A stretch of DNA of 8,018 bases from an uncultured Amylibacter sp. (GCA_938001995.1 CALLAV010000325.1:1-8018); one strand, 5' to 3'; shown: positions 1-7,413, numbered from the stretch's first letter. The notes: a model not told the origin generated them from the sequence alone. Made by a program: numbers and translations.

Positions 1-2
1 CC

Positions 3-488
3 GAACTCAAGACCACGCTCAGCGATCTTGCCACGGACATCGACGCCCAATTCGATGGCACAGTGACGCTGGTCCTCGATGCGAATTTCCCGTTTTTTGA
101 TGGTTTTCCGCTGCTGCCGCATCTGTCCCACGACGATGGCCGCAAAGTCGATATCGCTTTCTACTATCGTTCAAAATCAGGCTACCAACCGAAGGTCACA
201 AAATCCCCGATCGGGTATTTCGCCTTTGAAGAGGGGCCAACGGATTGCCCCATTGTTTCCCCAACTTTGCGTTGGGACATGGCGTGGTTACAACCGTTTT
301 GGCGGGATCTGCAACTCGATCACGCCCGCACCGCCGCAGCGCTGCTGTGGTTCAGCCGCGACAATAGTGTGGAAAAAGTGTTTGTCGAACCGCACTTGCG
401 CCAAACGCTCGGCGCGTCTCACCCAAAGGTACGCTTTCAAGGTTGCCGTGCAGCACGCCACGACGACCACATTCATTTTCAGATTTAA
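3..488 (+). CDS. LAS-type zinc metallopeptidase-like protein, C-terminal part (5' end outside window)
   Basis: The reading frame is open from the window edge, so the N-terminus is missing; 161 residues are visible. I do not recognise a named family, but two motifs stand out. One is His-x6-Asp in the segment SHDDGRKVDIAF (His codon at 129, Asp codon at 150). The other is a terminal His-x-His in RHDDHIHFQI (His codons at 468 and 474), ending three residues before the stop. This spacing and order is the zinc-site signature of LAS-type peptidases (the M15, M74/MepA and related murein endopeptidases and D,D-carboxypeptidases), which act on peptidoglycan in the periplasm. A GTG at 63 lies in frame, but it falls inside an uninterrupted frame and is unlikely to be the true start. 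A signal peptide cannot be assessed. The metallopeptidase reading is inferred from motifs only; it could be a non-enzymatic relative. The coding assignment itself is firm. Confidence 0.7.
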   Translation, partial: ELKTTLSDLATDIDAQFDGTVTLVLDANFPFFDGFPLLPHLSHDDGRKVDIAFYYRSKSGYQPKVTKSPIGYFAFEEGPTDCPIVSPTLRWDMAWLQPFWRDLQLDHARTAAALLWFSRDNSVEKVFVEPHLRQTLGASHPKVRFQGCRAARHDDHIHFQI

Positions 489-504
489 TTGCCCAAACGG
501 GCAA
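489..504. terminator. Hairpin between convergent genes, possible bidirectional terminator
   Basis: A perfect 6-bp inverted repeat, TTGCCC - AAAC - GGGCAA, begins on the base after the stop codon of the upstream + gene. It also lies 9 bases beyond the stop of the convergent small minus-strand gene. Read on the minus strand it is followed by TTAAAT, a weak T-tract; on the plus strand there is no T-run. Position and perfect stem support a transcription end point, more convincingly for the minus-strand transcript. Confidence 0.45.
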
Positions 505-513
505 GGGTCGGCC

Positions 514-612
514 TTATTGATCTGGAAAGATGTCTTCCCAAGACGTTTCGAAAAACGCGATGATGATCCACGCGGTCAACGCGCCCAAGGTCATTCCGAT
601 AAGTAAGCTCAT
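514..612 (-). CDS. Small single-span membrane protein (32 aa), function unknown
   Basis: An ATG at 612-610 opens a 32-codon frame on the minus strand ending in TAA at 516-514. The product begins MSLLIGMTLGALTAW and continues IIIAFF. Residues 3-21 are thus a strongly hydrophobic stretch long enough for one membrane span, followed by a short acidic tail (ETSWEDIFPDQ). That tail carries four acidic residues and no basic ones. Signs that this is a real gene are the compact span-plus-charged-tail pattern, the position in an otherwise empty gap, and the hairpin 9 bases past the stop. The ribosome binding site is weak: a GTGG-like stretch about 10-13 bases upstream. The gene is divergent from betI and shares its control region. 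I recognise no family and assign no function. It could instead be a chance open frame. Confidence 0.5.
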   Translation of the reverse strand: MSLLIGMTLGALTAWIIIAFFETSWEDIFPDQ

Positions 613-631
613 ACTGCCAATCCACTTTTAT

Positions 632-649
632 CCCGCCCTGCGGGGTTTT
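632..649 (+). terminator. Terminator-like hairpin with short T-run
   Basis: The stem CCCGC (632-636), loop CCT and stem GCGGG (640-644) are followed by GTTTT (645-649), the form of a short rho-independent terminator for + transcription. No + gene ends immediately upstream; the nearest is the metallopeptidase-like gene ending at 488. It may therefore back up the 489-504 hairpin and shield betI from read-through. On the minus strand the same hairpin would sit in the leader of the 32-aa gene, about 20 bases before its start. Confidence 0.4.
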
Positions 650-734
650 CGTCAGAGTTGGGTCAAGAATGTGACGAGAATAAGGCTAACACCCCAATTG
701 TTAATATTTGACGAAAATTGCGTGAGTCTTTAGT

Positions 735-749
735 GACATACGAAATGTC
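735..749. promoter_or_regulatory. Second inverted repeat upstream of the BetI box
   Basis: GACAT (735-739) and ATGTC (745-749) form a perfect 5-bp inverted repeat around a 5-base spacer, ten bases from the core of the main dyad. It lies in the divergent betI/small-gene control region and could be a site for another regulator. The arms are short, so chance is a real alternative. Confidence 0.25.
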
Positions 750-755
750 GTTTTG

Positions 756-776
756 TTGATTGACCAGTCAATTAAA
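756..776. promoter_or_regulatory. Probable BetI operator (bet box)
   Basis: The core is a perfect dyad, ATTGAC (759-764) - CA - GTCAAT (767-772), inside a 21-base stretch that begins TTGATTGAC and ends CAATTAAA. From memory, the E. coli BetI operator begins TTGATTGGAC and ends TTCAATATAA, so length, arm sequence and flanks agree closely. It lies 38-59 bases upstream of the betI start. A TAAAAT at 773-778, a plausible -10 element, overlaps its right end, so a bound repressor would block RNA polymerase. I see no convincing -35 at the matching distance. Expected role: autoregulated, choline-relieved repression of betI-betC-GST-betA. Confidence 0.7.
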
Positions 777-814
777 ATAAAACAGTGTCTTGCGATAGAA
801 AGTGGGGACATCAT

Positions 815-1402
815 ATGCCCAAAGTTGGAATGGAACCTATCCGCCGCAAGGCGTTGATTGACGCAACAATTGCCGAGATCGGGCAGGCGGGTTCGCTTGA
901 TGTGACGGTCGGTCAGATCGCCAAGCGCGCTGGAATGTCCTCTGGCCTTGCGCATCACTATTTTGGCGGCAAAGAACAAATGTTGCTTGCAGCCATGCGC
1001 CAAATCCTGACCAACCTGCAACTGCGGGTGCGCAAAAGCCTGCAACACGCAGAAACCCCGCTCAAGCGTATCCACGCCATCATCGAATCCAACCTAGACG
1101 CAGGTAACTTTGCCCCCGACGTGGTCGCCTCATGGCTTACGTTCTATGTCCAAGCGCAGAATTCATCAGAAGCGCAGCGCCTGTTGCAGGTCTACGCCCG
1201 TCGCTTGCATTCCAACCTTGTGGTGAACCTGTCCGCGTTGATGGACAAGCCGCATGCTGAACACACAGCCCGTGGTCTCGGCGCTATGATCGACGGCATC
1301 TATATTCGCCACGCGCTGGAACACAACGCGCCGAACCGTGACCAATCTGTCGCCATTGTGCGTGATTACCTCGACTTACAACTCGCAAAGGGAGCAGCCT
1401 AA
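815..1402 (+). CDS. betI: BetI, TetR-family choline-responsive repressor
   Basis: The 195-aa product has the length of E. coli BetI and opens with its hallmark N-terminus, MPKVGMEPIRRKALIDAT. Residues about 29-51 form the TetR helix-turn-helix (VTVGQIAKRAGMSSGLAHHYF), and the remainder is the all-helical ligand-binding and dimerisation domain. BetI represses bet genes and releases DNA when choline is present. The ATG at 815 is chosen over an in-frame GTG at 785 for two reasons: it matches the conserved start, and a purine-rich GGGGA lies 7 bases before it. The gene is first in a + operon, its TAA stop overlapping the ATG of betC by one base. The dyad at 756-776 is the likely autoregulatory site. 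No defects are seen. Confidence 0.93.
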   Translation: MPKVGMEPIRRKALIDATIAEIGQAGSLDVTVGQIAKRAGMSSGLAHHYFGGKEQMLLAAMRQILTNLQLRVRKSLQHAETPLKRIHAIIESNLDAGNFAPDVVASWLTFYVQAQNSSEAQRLLQVYARRLHSNLVVNLSALMDKPHAEHTARGLGAMIDGIYIRHALEHNAPNRDQSVAIVRDYLDLQLAKGAA

Positions 1403-2910
1403 TGACCAAGCCAAACATCCTGATCATCATGGTGGACCAGCTGAACGGCACGCTGTTCCCAGACGGCCCTGCCGAATGGCTGCACGCACCCAACCTCAAA
1501 AAACTGGCCGCGAAATCCACCCGTTTCGGCCTGACTTACACCGCATCCCCGCTCTGCGCACCCGGCCGTGCGTCCTTTATGTCTGGCCAACTGCCCAGCC
1601 GCACGCGGGTTTATGACAACGCGGCAGAATTCGCCTCTGACATTCCCACATACGCTCACCATTTGCGCCGCGCAGGCTATCAAACCTGCCTTGCGGGTAA
1701 GATGCACTTTGTCGGCCCCGACCAGATGCACGGCTTTGAGGAACGCCTCACCACTGATATCTACCCCGCTGATTTTGGCTGGACGCCAGATTACCGCAAA
1801 CCGGGTGAACGCATCGACTGGTGGTATCACAACATGGGTTCTGTAACGGGGGCCGGGGTGGCCGAAATCTCTAACCAGATGGAATACGACGACGAAGTCG
1901 CCTATCACGCCACGCGAAAAATCTATGATCTGTCTCGGGGCAAAGATGACCGTCCGTGGTGCCTGACCGTTTCCTTTACGCACCCCCATGACCCCTATGT
2001 GACACGCAAGAAATACTGGGATTTATACGCAGATTGCGAGCACTTGCTCCCGCAAGTTCCAGCCATGGATTACAACGACCACGACGCCCATTCCAAACGC
2101 ATCTTTGATGCCAACGACTGGCGCAATTTTGATATCACACAAGAGGATATCAAACGCTCGCGGCGTGCCTATTTCGCCAATATTTCTTACCTCGACGACA
2201 AAGTCGGTGAGGTTCTGGCAGCCCTTGAAGGGACCCGCCAAGAGGCGACGGTTATGTTCGTGTCAGATCACGGCGACATGCTGGGTGAGCGCGGTCTTTG
2301 GTTCAAAATGTGTTTTTACGAAGGCTCCGCGCGCGTCCCCCTTATGATTTGTGATCCGAACATGGAACCAGGCCTGATCGAAGCCCCTGTTAGCACCATC
2401 GACGTGACCCCAACCCTTGCCGAACTGGCAGGCGTATCCCTTGACGAAGTCGCCCCATGGACCGAAGGCGAGAGCCTTGTGCATCTGGGACAGGGCGGCG
2501 AGCGCACCTCCCCCGTGGCTATGGAATACGCGGCCGAGGCGTCTTATTCCCCGCTCGTTTCCTTGCGGTACGGCAAATGGAAGTACAACCGCTGTAACCT
2601 CGACGAAGACCAGCTGTTCGACATGGAGGCGGACCCACACGAGCTCACCAACCTTGCTGCCGATCCTGCTCATGCTGGCACAATCACGTCGCTGCGCGCA
2701 AAATCCGAAGCCCGCTGGGACCTTGATGCCTATGATGCGCAAGTCCGCGAAAGCCAAGCCCGCCGCTGGGTCGTCTATGAGGCTTTGCGCAACGGTGATT
2801 ATTACCCGTGGGATTACCAACCTTTGCAAAAAGCGTCAGAACGTTACATGCGCAACAACATGGACCTCAACACAGTCGAGGAGGTCGCCCGCTTCCCGCG
2901 CGGTGAATAG
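1402..2910 (+). CDS. betC: BetC, choline sulfatase
   Basis: This 502-aa type I sulfatase hydrolyses choline-O-sulfate to choline and sulfate, feeding BetA. The active-site motif is C52-A-P-G-R56 in SPLCAPGRASFMSGQ; the Cys is converted to formylglycine by a sulfatase-maturing enzyme, not encoded here. Other catalytic or metal-site candidates are D12, K100, H102, H194, D289-H290 (SDHGDMLGERG) and K302. W127, H143 and N144 sit two residues before the positions I recall as lining the choline pocket of the Sinorhizobium enzyme; the active Cys shows the same offset (52 versus 54). The C-terminal region from about 435 (ARWDLDAY..., RRWVVYEAL, DYYPWDYQP) is the extension typical of choline sulfatases, supporting betC over a generic arylsulfatase. 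No signal peptide is seen, so it is cytoplasmic. AAGGGAG at 1387-1393 is a strong ribosome binding site, and the start overlaps the betI stop (TAATG). Confidence 0.95.
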   Translation: MTKPNILIIMVDQLNGTLFPDGPAEWLHAPNLKKLAAKSTRFGLTYTASPLCAPGRASFMSGQLPSRTRVYDNAAEFASDIPTYAHHLRRAGYQTCLAGKMHFVGPDQMHGFEERLTTDIYPADFGWTPDYRKPGERIDWWYHNMGSVTGAGVAEISNQMEYDDEVAYHATRKIYDLSRGKDDRPWCLTVSFTHPHDPYVTRKKYWDLYADCEHLLPQVPAMDYNDHDAHSKRIFDANDWRNFDITQEDIKRSRRAYFANISYLDDKVGEVLAALEGTRQEATVMFVSDHGDMLGERGLWFKMCFYEGSARVPLMICDPNMEPGLIEAPVSTIDVTPTLAELAGVSLDEVAPWTEGESLVHLGQGGERTSPVAMEYAAEASYSPLVSLRYGKWKYNRCNLDEDQLFDMEADPHELTNLAADPAHAGTITSLRAKSEARWDLDAYDAQVRESQARRWVVYEALRNGDYYPWDYQPLQKASERYMRNNMDLNTVEEVARFPRGE

Positions 2911-2913
2911 CCA

Positions 2914-3567
2914 ATGGTCGCCAATCCGTTCACAGTTTATGGCCGCGCGTCATCTTCTAATGTGCAAGCTCTCATGTGGGCCTGCGCGGAATTGGGCGTG
3001 GATGTAGATCGCTTGGACTACGGCGAAAATTTTGCCGCGCTCGACACGCCAGAATTTCGCACCCTCAACCCGCATGGTAAAATTCCGGTTTTGCAACGTG
3101 CAGACGGCGTAGCCTTGTTCGAAACGCCTGCAATTCTGCGTTATCTCGCTGCGTCTTACGGTCCGGAGAACTTTTGGCCAACAGACCCCGCCAAACGCGC
3201 CAAGATCGACATGTGGGCCGAATGGGCCAAGCACGATATCGCAGAGGCCTTCACAGGACCCATCTTCTGGCGCGTCGTGCGCACGCCCGATGTCCGCCAT
3301 GATCACGCGGCCATCCAAACTGCCATCGACACCTTCGAAAGCCAGCTTGCCATCGCAGAACCGCGCCTTCCGACTGGCTACCTTTGTGGCGACCACTTTA
3401 CCTTGGCAGACGTCCAGTTCGGCCATGTGCTTTACCGATATTACGACATCAACATCCCGCGCAAATCGTTCCCAAACGTTGAACGCTACTATGAAACCCT
3501 TACGCAGCGGCCCGCATACCAAACCCATGTGATGCGGCCCTACGACGAACTAAAAGATACGATCTAA
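2914..3567 (+). CDS. Glutathione S-transferase-like protein within the bet operon
   Basis: This 217-aa protein has the two-domain cytosolic GST layout. The N-terminal thioredoxin-like domain starts [12 protein letters not shown]13-S15 hold the place of the catalytic Ser/Cys. It contains the conserved [10 protein letters not shown] with the cis-proline P58, then E70-T71 in [11 protein letters not shown], the usual glutathione-contacting pair. The helical C-terminal domain (from about 92) carries [15 protein letters not shown] with the T163-x-x-D166 N-capping box. Such enzymes conjugate or reduce electrophilic substrates with glutathione; the substrate here is unknown. It starts 3 bases after the betC stop and its TAA overlaps the betA ATG, so it is cotranscribed and probably translationally coupled. 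Its own ribosome binding site is weak. It occupies the place where betB is usually found. A role in handling betaine aldehyde or aldehyde stress is only inference. Confidence 0.9.
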   Translation: MVANPFTVYGRASSSNVQALMWACAELGVDVDRLDYGENFAALDTPEFRTLNPHGKIPVLQRADGVALFETPAILRYLAASYGPENFWPTDPAKRAKIDMWAEWAKHDIAEAFTGPIFWRVVRTPDVRHDHAAIQTAIDTFESQLAIAEPRLPTGYLCGDHFTLADVQFGHVLYRYYDINIPRKSFPNVERYYETLTQRPAYQTHVMRPYDELKDTI

Positions 3568-5228
3568 TGAACGCTGATTACATCATCATCGGCGCTGGCT
3601 CTGCTGGCTGTGCCATGGCTTATCGTCTGTCCGAAGACGGCAAAAACAAAGTCCTTGTTGTGGAATATGGCGGCACTGATTGGGGGCCTCTGATCCAAAT
3701 GCCGGGCGCGTTAAGTTACCCGATGAACATGGCGCGGTATGACTGGGGATATCAGTCCGAACCCGAACCGCATCTCGACGGTCGCCGCTTGGCCGCGCCG
3801 CGCGGTAAGGTGATCGGCGGATCATCTTCGATCAACGGTATGGTCTATGTGCGTGGCCACGCCCGTGACTATGACCACTGGGCCCAAAGTGGTGCAGCGG
3901 GTTGGTCTGGTGCGGATGTGCTCCCCTATTTCAAGCGCCAAGAAAACTGGCATCCCTCTGGCCATGGCGGGGATCGGTCGGTGCGCGGGAACAAGGGCCC
4001 TTTGCACGTCAAACGTGGCACGCGAGAGAACCCGCTTAACACCGCCTTTGTAGAGGCGGGCCGCCAAGCGGGCTATCAGGTGACGCAAGATTACAACGGT
4101 ATCCAGCAAGAGGGCTTTGGCCCCATGGATCAAACCGTTCATAAATCCGTGCGCTGGTCCGCTGCCAATGCCTATCTTAAACCTGCGTTGAAACGTGATA
4201 ATGTGGAGTTGATTAACGGCCACGCCAACCGCGTGATCATCGAAAACGGCCGCGCCGTGGGTGTTGAAATCAGCCAAGGCAGCGCCACCAAGGTCTTGAA
4301 AGCCAACAAAGAAGTGATCATTGCGGCTTCCGCTTTCAATTCACCAGCGATCCTCATGCGTTCTGGCATCGGCCCTGCGGCGCATCTGCGCGAAAAGGGT
4401 ATTAAGGTCGTGGCTGATCGCGCGGGTGTTGGGCAAAATCTGATGGATCATTTGGAATTGTATATTCAAATCAAATCCACCAAACCCATCACTCTTTACA
4501 AATATTGGCCCCTGATCGGCAAAGCCTATGTGGGGGCCAAATGGCTGTTTACAGGGCAGGGGCCCGGCGCTTCCAATCAATTCGAAAGCGCGGCCTTCAT
4601 CCGATCTCGCGCAGGCGTGGATTACCCCGATATCCAATACCATTTCTTGCCCATCGCCGTGCGCTATGACGGGCAGGCGGCAGCGGAAGGTCATGGATTC
4701 CAAGCCCACGTCGGCCCGATGCGATCTGAATCTCGTGGCTCGGTAACGCTCAACTCTGCAGACCCTATGGATGCGCCAAAGATCCTGTTCAACTACATGT
4801 CCAAGGAGCAAGACTGGGAAGACTTCCGCACCTGTATCCGCCTTACGCGGGAGGTGTTCGCGCAAGACGCGTTCAAACCGTATTATGGGGGTGAAATTCA
4901 ACCAGGCGAGGCGGTTCAATCCGACGAACAGCTCAATGCCTTTATAAGCGAGCACGTGGAAAGCGCCTATCACCCTTGTGGCACGTGTAAAATGGGTGCA
5001 GCCGATGACCCAATGGCCGTCGTAGACCCAGAATGCCGCGTGATCGGGGTAGAAGGCCTGCGCGTGGCCGACAGCTCGATCTTTCCACGCATCACCAATG
5101 GCAATCTGAACGGGCCGTCCATCATGGTCGGTGAAAAAGCGTCCGACCATATTCTAGGACGCGACCCGCTGCCTGCATCCAATATGGAACCTTGGATTCA
5201 CCCCAATTGGGAAACTGAGCAAAGGTAA
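3567..5228 (+). CDS. betA: BetA, choline dehydrogenase (GMC flavoprotein oxidoreductase)
   Basis: The 553-aa product matches the length and overall sequence pattern of E. coli BetA, which oxidises choline to betaine aldehyde with FAD and feeds electrons to the respiratory chain. The Rossmann FAD motif is IIIGAGSAG (residues 6-14). GMC signature 1 is [19 protein letters not shown] (80-98) and signature 2 ends [12 protein letters not shown] (259-270). The catalytic His is H469 in [11 protein letters not shown], with the partner Asn in [12 protein letters not shown] (N512/N515). Segments [21 protein letters not shown] and [14 protein letters not shown] are close to the choline dehydrogenase versions, so choline is more likely than another alcohol. 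The ATG overlaps the GST stop by one base; upstream GATACGAT is a poor Shine-Dalgarno, so coupling is likely. E. coli BetA can also oxidise betaine aldehyde, relevant because no betB is present. It is last in the operon. Confidence 0.94.
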   Translation: MNADYIIIGAGSAGCAMAYRLSEDGKNKVLVVEYGGTDWGPLIQMPGALSYPMNMARYDWGYQSEPEPHLDGRRLAAPRGKVIGGSSSINGMVYVRGHARDYDHWAQSGAAGWSGADVLPYFKRQENWHPSGHGGDRSVRGNKGPLHVKRGTRENPLNTAFVEAGRQAGYQVTQDYNGIQQEGFGPMDQTVHKSVRWSAANAYLKPALKRDNVELINGHANRVIIENGRAVGVEISQGSATKVLKANKEVIIAASAFNSPAILMRSGIGPAAHLREKGIKVVADRAGVGQNLMDHLELYIQIKSTKPITLYKYWPLIGKAYVGAKWLFTGQGPGASNQFESAAFIRSRAGVDYPDIQYHFLPIAVRYDGQAAAEGHGFQAHVGPMRSESRGSVTLNSADPMDAPKILFNYMSKEQDWEDFRTCIRLTREVFAQDAFKPYYGGEIQPGEAVQSDEQLNAFISEHVESAYHPCGTCKMGAADDPMAVVDPECRVIGVEGLRVADSSIFPRITNGNLNGPSIMVGEKASDHILGRDPLPASNMEPWIHPNWETEQR

Positions 5229-5323
5229 CACTGAGACAACCAAGAACAGGACGCTTGATTTCAACCATAAGTTGGCGCACACTTCATCCTATTATTTAGA
5301 TTTATTTATTTTAGGTGACTATT
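5229..5323 (+). promoter_or_regulatory. AT-rich leader upstream of the membrane hydrolase gene
   Basis: These 95 bases separate betA from the next gene. The second half (about 5281-5311) is markedly AT-rich, with TATTAT at 5290-5295, and AGGTGA at 5312-5317 is a clear ribosome binding site. A TTGGCG at 5272-5277 could be a -35, but the best -10-like sequences are not at ideal spacing. No terminator hairpin is visible after betA, so a separate promoter is likely but read-through is possible. Confidence 0.3.
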
Positions 5324-7327
5324 ATGGCAAAAAAACTTGCGCTTGTGGTGCATGGGATCGGGGAACAACAGGCAGGTGAAACGCTCGATCAATTGGTTGG
5401 CGGGCTGACGGGGGATCGTGCCTGTTCGGTGGAAAACGAGTTGCGCCACTTGCGCGAACGGGACCGCGACCATTCCGAAGACGAAGACTGTCGTGAAAAA
5501 CTGCTCTATCCCTGTCACATCCGCCGCGTGAAACGCGGCAACGATGAAACCATTTTTGCCGAGGCGTTTTGGGGTGATATTTCACGCGGCTCCACTGGCA
5601 AAGTGCGGGGGCTTATCGACCTGTTTGAACTGATTATGGGTCTTGGACACATCGTGCGTGAAAATGCGGCCGAAATTTACCGCGATCCTAAGGCTGCACC
5701 GCGCCGCGCTGCCAATTTCTTTGTCTATCTGGTGCATGGTCCGATCACTGCATTCAACGTGGTTCTGGTGCTCGCCACGGCGTTTTTGTTCCTATTTCAA
5801 TGGCAATTTGGCCAAGGTGAATGGGTCGGAACCGCCGCGATATTGGTTACGGCAGTTATTATGATGCTTGGCTGGGCGATGTTTCGAAACCCCAAGCGCA
5901 GTTATCTCTATCAAATCCACCGATTATGGTTTGGCTACAGTGCAATAGCGCTGGTTTTGGTGGCCGTGGTGACACACGGAATGGACACCTTTCTAAGCGA
6001 AGATCAAAATGCCGCCGCTGCGAAATGGCTCGCGTCTCAATGCGAGATTGCGGACGATTTTTCGCGGTGTTTCGATTATTGGTATGCGGCGGTCCTGTCC
6101 AACATCTTGGCATTTTGTTGGGGCCTTTGCGTTTTGATTGTTGCGGGCACTGGCCTGTGGGAAACCATTCGCCGCTTCACGGCTGAAACAGGCGCGAGCA
6201 AGGCGCTCTATCCTCAAGCGCTGGCGCTGATGTTGACGGTTTGGATGTTCTTGATTGTTACGCTTTGGGTTGCTGCGTCCACCTCTTTGGTCGAGGCGTC
6301 AGGGTCCCTTGGGCTTGAAACTGTTAACATTGCGGTCATGGAAAAAGTGTTGCTGCCTGCCATGAACTTTACCGTTTGGGTCAGTTGTGCACTGGCGGCG
6401 ATTGCGCTGGGCGCAGTATTGGCGTGGGCGGATCGCAAACGCTGGACTTTGAAAACCCGTCCCGAAGATCACAAAGCCAAGCCTATTCGCCGTTTGATCG
6501 TGCATCCGATGATCCTGCTGGCGTTGACGTTTGCCATTGTATTCATCGTAATCGGCGCCGTTCAAACCGTGGCCATTCAACTAAGCCTTGCAACCGCAGA
6601 GCCGATCCCGACCACAAGCCAACTGCCGTCGGACGCCAAATCGCTGGCTTATTACGAAACCGAAGAGGCGTTCAATGTCTCTGAAAAATTCGCAACTTAC
6701 TTTACACTGTTCGCGGGTTTTCTGGTCTTTGCCTATACGTATTTTCGCAGCTATCTTGCCATGGGTATCGGCATCGCAAAGGACATTGTCGTCTATTTTG
6801 TGCGTCGTCCCGCACCGCGGGTTGCCGATGTGCGCGGCCTTAATGTGCATCCGTTACGCAACCGCATCCAAGACCGTTTGGTGGACACGCTGATCTTGCT
6901 TTTGCGTTCGGAACAACCCGAAGAGGTGGTCATCGTGTCCCATTCTCAAGGCACAGTGATTTCAGTTGAGGCTTTGCGCGGCGGGCGCTTGCGCGCGCAG
7001 ATGCAGGCCGAGGGGTTAAAGCCATGCAACATTGATCTGGTGACTATGGGGTCACCCACCAGTCATCTTTATGGATTTTATTTCAGCAAAGAATTTGATC
7101 TGAAATCCACCGAGGCCAGCAAGGACGTCACGGATGGGATCGCCAGTTGGGTGAACATCTACCGCGTAGATGATTTTGTCGGAACCGAAGTCGAAGGCCC
7201 GACGCCGGATTTTCCTGTCAACGAATGGGTTCCTGCAAAAGGGCACACTGGCTATTGGACAGACGACAGTGTTTTGCGCCACCTCAAACGACATACCTTT
7301 CCAGAGTTTTCAGGCCGCGAAATCTAA
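5324..7327 (+). CDS. Multi-span membrane protein with a split alpha/beta-hydrolase domain
   Basis: The 667-aa product begins KKLALVVHGIGEQ, a hydrophobic strand followed by His-Gly as in the oxyanion-hole loop of lipase-like alpha/beta hydrolases. Residues about 134-474 contain roughly eight hydrophobic segments (near 134-158, 168-187, 200-219, 254-276, 299-321, 345-368, 391-418, 456-474). After them comes EEVVIVSHSQGTVISVEAL, a nucleophile elbow with S541 (S-H-S-Q-G, Ser in place of the first Gly). NIYRVDDFVG (D616/D617) and KGHTGYW (H641) are the likely acid and base. Strand 1 and the catalytic core thus flank the membrane region. An esterase or lipase activity is inferred, substrate unknown; I recognise no named family. 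The ATG at 5324 is preferred to a GTG at 5315 because AGGTGA lies 6 bases before it and the GTG falls within that site. It follows betA on the same strand but is probably not part of that pathway. Confidence 0.8.
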   Translation: MAKKLALVVHGIGEQQAGETLDQLVGGLTGDRACSVENELRHLRERDRDHSEDEDCREKLLYPCHIRRVKRGNDETIFAEAFWGDISRGSTGKVRGLIDLFELIMGLGHIVRENAAEIYRDPKAAPRRAANFFVYLVHGPITAFNVVLVLATAFLFLFQWQFGQGEWVGTAAILVTAVIMMLGWAMFRNPKRSYLYQIHRLWFGYSAIALVLVAVVTHGMDTFLSEDQNAAAAKWLASQCEIADDFSRCFDYWYAAVLSNILAFCWGLCVLIVAGTGLWETIRRFTAETGASKALYPQALALMLTVWMFLIVTLWVAASTSLVEASGSLGLETVNIAVMEKVLLPAMNFTVWVSCALAAIALGAVLAWADRKRWTLKTRPEDHKAKPIRRLIVHPMILLALTFAIVFIVIGAVQTVAIQLSLATAEPIPTTSQLPSDAKSLAYYETEEAFNVSEKFATYFTLFAGFLVFAYTYFRSYLAMGIGIAKDIVVYFVRRPAPRVADVRGLNVHPLRNRIQDRLVDTLILLLRSEQPEEVVIVSHSQGTVISVEALRGGRLRAQMQAEGLKPCNIDLVTMGSPTSHLYGFYFSKEFDLKSTEASKDVTDGIASWVNIYRVDDFVGTEVEGPTPDFPVNEWVPAKGHTGYWTDDSVLRHLKRHTFPEFSGREI

Positions 7328-7380
7328 GGCGCGGGGATAGGGGGCCACAGGTTGCTTTTTGCATACAATTCCCCCTTGCA

Positions 7381-7397
7381 CCGCGTCTTTTTCGCGG
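7381..7397. terminator. GC-rich hairpin between the membrane hydrolase and tRNA-Ser
   Basis: CCGCG (7381-7385) and CGCGG (7393-7397) form a perfect 5-bp stem around a 7-base loop TCTTTTT. There is no T-run after the stem, so this is not a classical rho-independent terminator. It may still mark the end of the hydrolase transcript or a spacer structure before the tRNA. A weaker alternative pairs GGGGG near 7340 with CCCCC near 7371 over a loop of about 25-30 bases. Confidence 0.25.
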
Positions 7398-7413
7398 CTA
7401 AACCCCCCGTCAC

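Noticed and set aside
79..606. 175-codon + frame overlapping the metallopeptidase-like gene
   Set aside because: It is the alternative frame of a gene carrying the zinc motif. Its product is rich in Arg, Pro and Cys with no domain, and it runs over the hairpin and the small minus gene.
785..814. Upstream GTG as the start of betI
   Set aside because: It would add ten residues before the conserved MPKVGM start and would ignore the ribosome binding site placed for the ATG at 815.
2263..3528. Minus-strand open frames of about 190 codons opposite betC and the GST gene
   Set aside because: Both are shadows of well-supported + genes with clear family motifs; their own translations show no recognisable domain.
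4341..5150. Long (269 codon) minus-strand open frame inside betA
   Set aside because: It is antisense to the strongly conserved BetA catalytic region. GC-rich third positions commonly leave the antisense frame open, and no ribosome site or family motif is seen.
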